5,306 bases of DNA from Candidatus Poribacteria bacterium (GTDB lineage: Bacteria; Poribacteria; WGA-4E; UBA9662): positions 15,302 to 20,607 of the forward strand of contig NZUQ01000123.1 of assembly GCA_002697225.1 (NCBI GenBank), written 5' to 3'. This document shows positions 1 through 4,749 of the stretch, piece by piece. Below the pieces are notes generated by a model. The model was not told where the DNA came from and did not search any database. It saw nothing but the letters and a program-made list of their open reading frames with translations. The translations under genes and the position numbers were made by a program. Each line of letters opens with the position of its first letter. Position 1 is the stretch's first letter.

Positions 1-374
1 CATTCAATTTTTAGTAAATCGGCAATTAAATTCTGCATGCTGTGGATTTCTTGTTGAATCTGTTCTAATGTGCCTCCCTGATGAAAAAAGTTGGGTGCGC
101 AACCATGAATGGGTTTACCATCATCTGGACGCATATAGATCGACTTCAATAAAACGTGATTGAAAGTATGTTGACCTATTGACAGTAGCGGCTCATCCAT
201 CACCGCTCGAATATCTTCGACGCGTGCAGATAGTGTTTGCCCCGTAACATAGATAGTCCAAGGTACATCGTGTTTCTGATGCAATTGTTGTGCACCTTGC
301 AAAAAGCCGCTGGTCGCATCGGAAGTGCTCTCTACGTCGTATCCAAATATAATTGAACCATGAGTTGTCGACAT
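1..374 (-). CDS. NodB/CE4-like polysaccharide deacetylase, N-terminal part (cut by window edge)
   Basis: The first 124 residues are visible; the C-terminus lies beyond position 1. The start is ATG at 374-372, preceded by AAGGAG (385-390) at a spacing of 10 bases. Two hallmarks of the NodB homology fold are present. Near the N-terminus, FGYDVES (residues 10-16) sits where the family has its catalytic and metal-binding acidic pair (D13, E15). GQHTFNH (67-73) matches the H-[ST]-x-x-H metal motif (H69, H73). Known family members remove N- or O-acyl groups from polysaccharides with a divalent metal, and a related branch (PuuE-type) acts on allantoin. No signal peptide is seen, so the product is probably cytosolic, which argues against a simple secreted acetyl-xylan esterase. 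The motif D-x-E instead of the classical D-D places it among divergent members. Substrate is unknown. The fold call is fairly safe, the function much less so. Confidence 0.75.
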   Translation of the reverse strand, partial: MSTTHGSIIFGYDVESTSDATSGFLQGAQQLHQKHDVPWTIYVTGQTLSARVEDIRAVMDEPLLSIGQHTFNHVLLKSIYMRPDDGKPIHGCAPNFFHQGGTLEQIQQEIHSMQNLIADLLKIE

Positions 375-384
375 TATTGTATTT

Positions 385-390
385 CTCCTT
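385..390 (-). promoter_or_regulatory. Shine-Dalgarno site of the deacetylase gene
   Basis: The minus strand reads GGAAGGAG followed by ten bases and ATG at 374. It is the strongest ribosome binding site in the window, and it fixes the start of the deacetylase gene. Confidence 0.75.
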
Positions 391-437
391 CCAAATATTA
401 ACATTTCACCTTGTGATTTGGGTTATTAATCGAAGTA

Positions 438-465
438 AGTATACAACCAGAAATAAACGGGTCGA
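438..465 (-). promoter_or_regulatory. Possible promoter of the deacetylase gene
   Basis: On the minus strand TATACT (438-443) resembles a -10 box. TCGACC (460-465), a weak -35 match, lies 16 bases upstream. The distance to the start codon would give a leader of about 60 bases. AT-rich DNA yields such matches by chance, so this is only a candidate. Confidence 0.2.
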
Positions 466-749
466 CTGACGACTGATCCTTCCATTTTTGGTTAACATGC
501 TTCTGGACGAAAAACAATATGGTACTTATGTTACATGAAGATGATCTTTCCATATTGACTTATTCGACACTTATCTGCAAATTGTCTGACACGGTTAATG
601 CAATGGTATTTGTCAAATCACTTTTTAGACCACTTGAATATTTTTGGCATCTCCACTCTATCATAATTCTGTAACTCCTGGTATTGATAGTTGGAACTGT
701 TGCAACTAAGGTGGAATTTTCTTAAGACCCAAGAAAACCGGTTGTTTGT

Positions 750-1574
750 TTAATCAGCTTGGGGTGGATTCTCCAGCACTTGTTGTAAAGCATAATAGGC
801 AGGTTTAGCCCTGTAGTTTCGGTCAAAGAGGCATCCCTCCAGTTTCATCTTCTTTTTCCATGAATCCCTGTCACTAAGATTCCATACGTTCCAAGTAACA
901 ACCCCTCCATTTCGTTTCTTTAGCAGTAGTCCCAGTATGGCTTCAAAAGTCTGGGCTTGAGCTTGGTAATCCTTTTCGTCATCTCTTAACCAGACATTGT
1001 TCTCTGTTATGTGAAAAGACAGTTGATTGTCGTGAGCCCAGTCTATCAATGTATCTAGCTGTTTCATGTTGTTGGCCTCCTGTTCCCAACCAACATCGAT
1101 ATGTGCCTGCCAACCGATTCCGTCAACCCGCAGGTTGTGTTGGCGCAAATAGGACACAAGGGCCTTAATTTTCTCCCACATCAATTTTCCCATACCTCCA
1201 TGCTGATTAATGATTAAATCTGTATTTGGAGCATTTTTATTAGCCAGTTCAAAAGCCAACTTGATGTATAATGGCGGATTCAGAGTATGACCAGTATCAT
1301 TGCCTAGGAGCAGCCATGGGTTCTCCCATTTCTCAGTGCCATTTTTAGGGTGATGCCATTTACCACTCTGTAGGACAGTTTCGTTTACCACGTCCATCCA
1401 CTTGATATGTGGATGTTTATCATAGCGCTGGCACAAAACGGTCATGAATTCTATCAAGTTCTGTCTCAACTCTCCAGCCGTCCGATTGTCATGCTTAGCC
1501 CAGGCTGAGCATGACAATCGGACCGTGGATACGTAGGATTTGCTGTTGTTTCCGGCAGTGTTCAACCCATGCAT
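750..1574 (-). CDS. C-terminal fragment of the GH10 xylanase with both catalytic glutamates
   Basis: The frame is 274 codons if counted from its first ATG (1574), but its first ~20 residues are out-of-phase translation of the upstream fragment. Genuine GH10 sequence begins around SCSAW (residues 21-25). KWMDVVNET (58-66) carries the acid/base glutamate E65 (codon 1382-1380). GIGWQAHIDVGW (152-163) is the family's Q-x-H strand. FHITENNVW (187-195) carries the nucleophile E191 (codon 1004-1002). VTWNVWNLSDRDSW near the end matches the usual W-x3-D-x2-SW closing motif, followed by the final barrel helix and the TAA at 750-752. No ribosome binding site is evident at the internal ATG, so independent translation is doubtful. 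Confidence 0.75.
   Translation of the reverse strand: MHGLNTAGNNSKSYVSTVRLSCSAWAKHDNRTAGELRQNLIEFMTVLCQRYDKHPHIKWMDVVNETVLQSGKWHHPKNGTEKWENPWLLLGNDTGHTLNPPLYIKLAFELANKNAPNTDLIINQHGGMGKLMWEKIKALVSYLRQHNLRVDGIGWQAHIDVGWEQEANNMKQLDTLIDWAHDNQLSFHITENNVWLRDDEKDYQAQAQTFEAILGLLLKKRNGGVVTWNVWNLSDRDSWKKKMKLEGCLFDRNYRAKPAYYALQQVLENPPQAD
1480..1523. repeat. Near-perfect 44-bp palindrome inside the GH10 gene, at the frameshift
   Basis: Arms 1480-1500 and 1503-1523 are reverse complements over 21 bp with a single mismatch (1496 against 1507) and a 2-base loop. The outer 16 bp are perfect (gtccgattgtcatgct with agcatgacaatcggac). The 1480-1500 arm encodes the intact conserved run after the frameshift (WAKHDNR and the first two bases of the next Thr codon). 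The 1503-1523 arm contains the frameshift itself. Coding DNA seldom holds such a palindrome. It is better explained as a mutation product than as a functional site. Confidence 0.85.
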
Positions 1575-1866
1575 CGGCTTCTTTCCAGTTCCAGATATTG
1601 GGTCGCGGATGAATTCTTCTCTGTTTAAAGTCGTTTTCGGGTGTTACGTAACTAAATTCCCGATCCATAGTCACACCAGCACCGTTTGAGCGTTTGCGCC
1701 AACCGGTTGTACCGCCAATGTAAACGCCAGTTGGGTATTTATCAGCTACTATCCGACGGAAACGACGTCCATCTGGCAAAGGAGGTTCCGCACTGCAGAC
1801 TCCAGAAATAATAAGCGTTAGAAGCAAAGCCAAGGTAAGTCTAGTGCTTCGTATTTTGATACTCAT
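1495..1866 (-). CDS. N-terminal fragment of the GH10 xylanase with signal peptide
   Basis: This is a 123-residue frame. Residues 1-26 form a classic Sec leader: positive n-region (K4, R6, R9), hydrophobic LALLLTLIISGV, and a likely signal peptidase I cut after CSA before EPPLP. There is no lipobox, so a secreted or periplasmic product is expected rather than a lipoprotein. Residues 37-117 are the GH10 N-terminal part, with the typical FSYVTPENDFKQRRIHPRP run (71-89) and WNWKEADAWVEHCR (92-105), which carries substrate-site residues in this family. The last six residues (VMLSLG) are out-of-phase sequence before the stop. The ATG at 1866-1864 is chosen because AGGA lies nine bases upstream (1876-1879) and it begins the leader. 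Alone it cannot be catalytic. Confidence 0.75.
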   Translation of the reverse strand: MSIKIRSTRLTLALLLTLIISGVCSAEPPLPDGRRFRRIVADKYPTGVYIGGTTGWRKRSNGAGVTMDREFSYVTPENDFKQRRIHPRPNIWNWKEADAWVEHCRKQQQILRIHGPIVMLSLG

Positions 1867-1954
1867 TCCACCTATTCCTAATTTGTTTTATTTCTCAAAA
1901 TTGTATTAGAAAGGATCTTGATTAATTTGTGTTAAGGGTTGGGTTTTGGACCGG

Positions 1955-2788
1955 TTACTTATTGGTCTTCTGATAAACTCGGACGAAGTCAATTTCATAC
2001 CGGCTTGGAAACGGTGTCTGGGTGGGATTCCCTCCGTTTTGGCCTCCAATAGCCAGATTGAGCAAAAGATAATGCGGTTGATGAAATGGGTTTCTTGGCC
2101 CCTTATTGCTGGTATTTATTGTTTGATTTAGATCAATGGTGTTGAGCAAAATCCCATCTACGAAGAGCGTAATTTTTTGGTTGTCCCATTTCATTCGCCA
2201 GAGATGAAATTTCTGATCCCATTTAGGATCAGAAAAGAATGAAAGAGGCTCTTTGCTGACATTCCATTTCGGTTGCCAGCGCCGTCGCGTTCCCCAGCAG
2301 GCATTAGCCAAGATATTTCCTTGGTAGTATTCCATCAGGTCTATTTCTCCACAACTGGGCCATTCACCCTCAACACCAAGAAACCAGATAGCAGGCCAGA
2401 GACCATTTTGGGTTTTGATTCGGGCTTTGACTTCAAAAACACCATATTTCCAGCTATGGAGACCTCTAGTGGTAAGACAAGAAGAGGTATATTCAACAAA
2501 TGGTCTGTTTTTCCTCCAATTATTGTTTCCTTTTTGATAGTTGGGGTTAGGCTTACGTTGTCGTCGGCCCTCAATCACTAACGTTCCCCTGTGACAAAAG
2601 GCATTATCTGGTTGATACCATTGTAGTTCCTGATTACGGACAAACCCATATTCGTAGGCCCAATGGTTTTGATCTGGCTCCTCGTCAACATCAAATTCAT
2701 CCGACCACACCAATTTATATTCTTCGGGAACTTGGTCTAAGGAAATAATAGACGACATCATAGCCGTAACTAATAGCAACCTTATCAT
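1955..2788 (-). CDS. GH16 beta-glucanase (laminarinase-like), secreted
   Basis: The product of 277 residues is the usual size for a leader plus one GH16 jelly-roll domain. GEIDLMEYY (147-155) is the diagnostic E-x-D-x-x-E active site: E148 nucleophile, D150 helper, E153 acid/base. Other family marks are LVWSDEFD (26-33), WKYGVFEVKARIK (113-125), GLWPAIWFLG (129-138) and the closing strand YEIDFVRVYQK. The pattern is that of bacterial laminarinase-type enzymes that cut beta-1,3 or mixed beta-1,3/1,4 glucans; agarase or carrageenase specificity looks less likely but cannot be excluded. A short hydrophobic leader (LLLVTAMMSSIIS) suggests export, without a textbook cleavage site. The ATG at 2788 has no clear Shine-Dalgarno sequence, so an ATG at codon 10 or 11 is possible, though it would shorten the leader. 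Its neighbour downstream is the GH10 gene, 88 bases on. Confidence 0.92.
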   Translation of the reverse strand: MIRLLLVTAMMSSIISLDQVPEEYKLVWSDEFDVDEEPDQNHWAYEYGFVRNQELQWYQPDNAFCHRGTLVIEGRRQRKPNPNYQKGNNNWRKNRPFVEYTSSCLTTRGLHSWKYGVFEVKARIKTQNGLWPAIWFLGVEGEWPSCGEIDLMEYYQGNILANACWGTRRRWQPKWNVSKEPLSFFSDPKWDQKFHLWRMKWDNQKITLFVDGILLNTIDLNQTINTSNKGPRNPFHQPHYLLLNLAIGGQNGGNPTQTPFPSRYEIDFVRVYQKTNK

Positions 2789-2895
2789 TTTCGGATGATT
2801 TTAGCATGTTTGTCTAAATAAATTCAGTTTTTCTGAAACATGGGGATGGTGGCAGCAATCGTTAACAGAAGTTAGCTTTAATACTATGGTCTCAG

Positions 2896-2922
2896 ATTAT
2901 AAGCAAATAAAACTGTTGACAA
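2896..2922 (-). promoter_or_regulatory. Candidate promoter for the GH16-GH10 unit
   Basis: On the minus strand TTGTCA (2917-2922, one change from consensus) is followed by 15 bases and a perfect TATAAT (2896-2901). Transcription would start near 2889 and leave a leader of about 100 bases before the GH16 start. The spacer is two bases short of optimal, which may indicate weak or activator-dependent expression. The sequence match is direct; activity is inferred. Confidence 0.4.
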
Positions 2923-2963
2923 AATAATGTGCTAATTATAGTTGAAAAATCCCAAAACTTTGA

Positions 2964-3015
2964 ACTCTTTATCACTAGCAGTACAAATGGATGTGTAATG
3001 CTAGTGATAAAGAGT
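2964..3015. repeat. Perfect 17-bp inverted repeat with 18-base loop
   Basis: Arms actctttatcactagca (2964-2980) and its exact reverse complement (2999-3015) flank an 18-base loop. It lies about 75-125 bases upstream of the likely GH16 transcription start and 210 bases after the end of the membrane-protein gene. No run of T follows in either direction, so it is not a standard intrinsic terminator. It could be an operator for a dimeric regulator, a stabilising RNA stem at the end of the upstream transcript, or a remnant of a small palindromic element. A partial third copy of the inner end (tgctagt) occurs at 3025-3030. Confidence 0.7.
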
Positions 3016-3225
3016 GATTACTGTGCTAGTAACAGTTAATGTTTAGCTTGTTTTTGCTATGAAAAAATTTCAGCTGGTTCAAACGAAAAGAAACCTGAAT
3101 TATTCTCGCTCCAGCACAGTTCTGTTGAATCAATCATACGGTTGTTGAAGTGTTATTTTGATCAGGTTGAATGTAGTCGCTTGCAGGTTCTGTACTGTTG
3201 TCTTTTGGTTAGACACTGTTGGGCA

Positions 3226-3687
3226 TCAGCGACCTTTTCGCATCCACAATAGAGATACGCGGCCAAATAAATATATCAAGGGAAAAATATAGTAAAAACG
3301 AGGGAAAAATGGCCAAAACATTGTTGCTTGTCCTAAGCGAATAAACTTGGTTATAGAAAAAGCCTCGTCATACCAATTCGAGACAGGAAATGGAAAATGA
3401 TGCTCATGAATTGACAGAGAGATAAAGAAAAACAGATCTTCTATTACAGGAAACAACCACATTGACCAAAAAGCTGAAATCCAGTTACGGCAAAAAGCAA
3501 AAGTAATTCCAACTGCTGTTAAGAGCATGAATGTCCAGTAGAAATACATGTTAGGGAAATACTTGGAGATTTTTAAAGCTCCGTTGTAGTTAGGACTATG
3601 GAAAGCAATGTACTCTAGTACCCCATACGTTGCAGAGTAAACTAATATGCTCCCCAAAGCTATATCAAAGCATCGATCTCTTAGCAT
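3226..3687 (-). CDS. Small polytopic membrane protein, unknown function
   Basis: I do not recognise the family. The 153-residue product is very rich in F, Y, W, I and L, with about four membrane segments: roughly 8-28, 47-66, 70-92 and 124-149. A short basic tail (RKGR) follows the last one. Polar residues that stand out are E83-D84 inside segment three and the HEHH cluster (94-97) at its end, followed by FPFPVSNWYDEAF, a possible metal or cofactor site at the membrane face. The ATG at 3687 is the only usual start codon in the frame, which stays open upstream to a TAG at 3736-3738 without another ATG, GTG or TTG. No Shine-Dalgarno sequence precedes it, so the N-terminus is uncertain. Sizeable spacers on both sides suggest it is transcribed alone. 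Confidence 0.65.
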   Translation of the reverse strand: MLRDRCFDIALGSILVYSATYGVLEYIAFHSPNYNGALKISKYFPNMYFYWTFMLLTAVGITFAFCRNWISAFWSMWLFPVIEDLFFFISLSIHEHHFPFPVSNWYDEAFSITKFIRLGQATMFWPFFPRFYYIFPLIYLFGRVSLLWMRKGR

Positions 3688-4068
3688 TAGTTCAGCGATT
3701 AAATGATCCTTATATTCATCTTTGACTAAGACATACTATCCAAATTCAGTTCATAAATTCGAGTAATCTTGGATAGTTAATATAATTCATTGCCACACTT
3801 CTTCAAAGCTTGTATCAAAGTGGGTAGAAAAAACAAACGTCTTATTACACAAGCCCAGGCCATTTGCCGCATAGAAAAATCACACCTGCAGGCAAGGCTC
3901 AGTATCATCAGTCAAAGATACATCTTTTGCCTTTGAGTCAACACCTACTTACGGATGGTCTCTTAGATTCTGTTCGTCTTCATAGGTCTTATGTACCTTA
4001 GTTATTGGTTTAACTTGAGAGTCTACCGTGCAAATATTATCAACTCGTATTTTGCTTCCAAGAGTTAT
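3688..4068. other. Spacer between the beta-propeller gene and the membrane-protein gene
   Basis: No recognisable gene. The propeller frame stays open for 39 codons past its TGA (to a TAA at 3949-3951). A 43-residue minus-strand frame (3777-3908) has a hydrophobic product but no ribosome binding site. A plus-strand frame from 3828 is open for about 60 codons without a start codon. These could be remains of decayed coding sequence or chance. The only structured element is the 9-bp inverted repeat near the membrane-protein gene. Confidence 0.45.
3735..3777. repeat. 9-bp inverted repeat upstream of the membrane-protein gene
   Basis: actatccaa (3735-3743) and ttggatagt (3769-3777) are exact reverse complements separated by 25 bases. 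They lie about 50-90 bases before the start of the membrane-protein gene, where an operator would be expected. Short repeats of this size arise by chance fairly often, so the functional reading is weak. Confidence 0.35.
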
Positions 4069-4749
4069 TCATTCCAATAACAGACGGCCAATGTCGCAGG
4101 TAGTATCATGGCAATACCACAGAACCCCTTCGTGTATAGTCATACCATGAACTTCGGTCGGTGCCTCGACACGAGCGACGTCGTAGACGCGTCCTGAGGT
4201 CGAATCTAGCAGACAGATAGTGCCAGCCGAGGTGTCTGCCGCCCAAAGTCTGCCGTCGATAGCCCAAGCTAATCCGTGCACTCGCAATCCTGGAGCACGA
4301 AAAGCGTATTCTTCCTGCCAATTCTCGGGGTTCATAACATGGATCATCTGGGAAGGCGGTGACGCCACGTAAAGCTTACCTCCATGCCATTCTAACCCGT
4401 GAGCACCTGTAGATTGAGGGTTTTCTTGATCTTCATTAAAGGCAATGACACCAGAGCCAGGCGAATCATATTTAGCTATAGTCGCACCAGTTTTCAAGTC
4501 TAATTGGGCTATTTTGTTCTCGTAGGTGGAGGCAACCCACAGATAACCATTTCCTACAGTTATGCCGCTGGAGCTCACAGTATCGGTTTGGGCTTCAAAA
4601 AGGGTTTCGCCTGTCTGGTAATCCAAACGGTAAACTTTATTATCAGCTTGGTCGATGCACCACAGACCGTCAGGAGTGGACTGAAGGCCGTTTGGGTGGG
4701 AACCAGGACTTTTAAACAGCTTCTCTACTCTGGCGAATTTTATGGACAT
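4069..4749 (-). CDS. Cytosolic five-bladed beta-propeller protein (SMP-30 / Vgb-like repeats)
   Basis: Five repeats of about 35-45 residues make up nearly all of the 226-residue product. Each begins near G-[LIM] and contains a [LW]-[WY]-h-x strand, then h-x-x-[LM]-[DN]-x-x-[TS]-G: starts near residues 21, 62, 118, 159 and 202, with strands DGLWCID, GYLWVAS, GKLYVAS, GRLWAAD and GVLWYCH. This is the pattern of NHL/SMP-30/streptogramin-lyase-type propellers, which include lactonases, lyases and binding proteins. A histidine precedes or sits near the first strand in four of five repeats (H18, H117, H158, H201), so a cluster facing the central channel is plausible. No signal peptide is seen. AGAGGAAG seven bases before the ATG fixes the start. 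At 226 residues it is shorter than typical six- or seven-bladed relatives. Enzymatic activity and substrate cannot be assigned. Confidence 0.8.
   Translation of the reverse strand: MSIKFARVEKLFKSPGSHPNGLQSTPDGLWCIDQADNKVYRLDYQTGETLFEAQTDTVSSSGITVGNGYLWVASTYENKIAQLDLKTGATIAKYDSPGSGVIAFNEDQENPQSTGAHGLEWHGGKLYVASPPSQMIHVMNPENWQEEYAFRAPGLRVHGLAWAIDGRLWAADTSAGTICLLDSTSGRVYDVARVEAPTEVHGMTIHEGVLWYCHDTTCDIGRLLLE

Larger units (their letters stand above)
375..749. other. Spacer between the GH10 gene and the deacetylase gene
   Basis: No convincing gene is seen. In the minus strand the reading frame of the xylanase stays open for 43 codons beyond its TAA stop, down to a TGA at 618-620. It ends in a protein-like lysine- and aromatic-rich stretch (VEMPKIFKWSKK). 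A 34-residue reading frame (560-664, minus) in another phase starts with ATG ten bases after AGGAG (675-679), but its product MIEWRCQKYSSG... resembles nothing I know. An 8-bp inverted repeat (515-522 with 550-557) is too short to interpret. No U-tract terminator follows the xylanase gene. Confidence 0.5.
750..1866 (-). pseudogene. GH10 endo-beta-1,4-xylanase, secreted, split by a frameshift
   Basis: Two overlapping reading frames together make one glycoside hydrolase family 10 enzyme of about 370 residues, a normal size for a signal peptide plus one catalytic domain. GH10 enzymes cut internal beta-1,4 linkages of xylan with retention, using two glutamates in a TIM barrel. The first frame supplies the leader and early strands up to LRIHGPI (codon 1518-1516). 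The second resumes at SCSAWAKHDNRT (from 1514). One extra base (1515) separates the two phases. Relatives, as I remember them, have a few more residues between GPI and the tryptophan, so the net change may be a loss of about five bases. Both catalytic glutamates survive in the second frame. Unless the shift is bypassed or is a sequencing error, no full enzyme is made. The gene lies 88 bases after the GH16 gene and is probably cotranscribed with it. Confidence 0.85.
2789..3225. other. Spacer between the membrane-protein gene and the GH16 gene
   Basis: It holds the candidate GH16 promoter and the 17-bp inverted repeat. A plus-strand TTGACA (2916-2921) with TATAGT (2937-2942) overlaps the minus-strand promoter; the only frame after it is a 29-residue one (3059-3148, MKKFQLVQTKRN...) without a ribosome binding site or recognisable family. 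The remainder, 3041-3225, shows no structure I can name. Confidence 0.5.

Noticed and set aside
1495..1574. Programmed ribosomal frameshifting in the GH10 gene, helped by the 44-bp hairpin
   Set aside because: No slippery heptamer is seen at the junction, GH10 enzymes are not known to use recoding, and residues appear to be missing at the break, which points to mutation or artefact.
1946..2131. Plus-strand 61-residue frame
   Set aside because: It lies antisense to the end of the GH16 gene, has no family features, and is explained by the opposite strand.
2273..2581. Plus-strand 102-residue frame, and a 77-residue minus-strand frame at 2341-2574
   Set aside because: Both overlap the GH16 gene in other phases; the GH16 frame with its active-site motif is clearly the real one.
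3777..3908. 43-residue minus-strand frame with hydrophobic product (MILSLACRCDFSMRQ...)
   Set aside because: No ribosome binding site and no recognisable family; it could be chance in a spacer.
3840..3948. Remnant of a transposase in the spacer
   Set aside because: Several frames look protein-like, but none shows a DDE or other diagnostic motif, and there are no terminal repeats.
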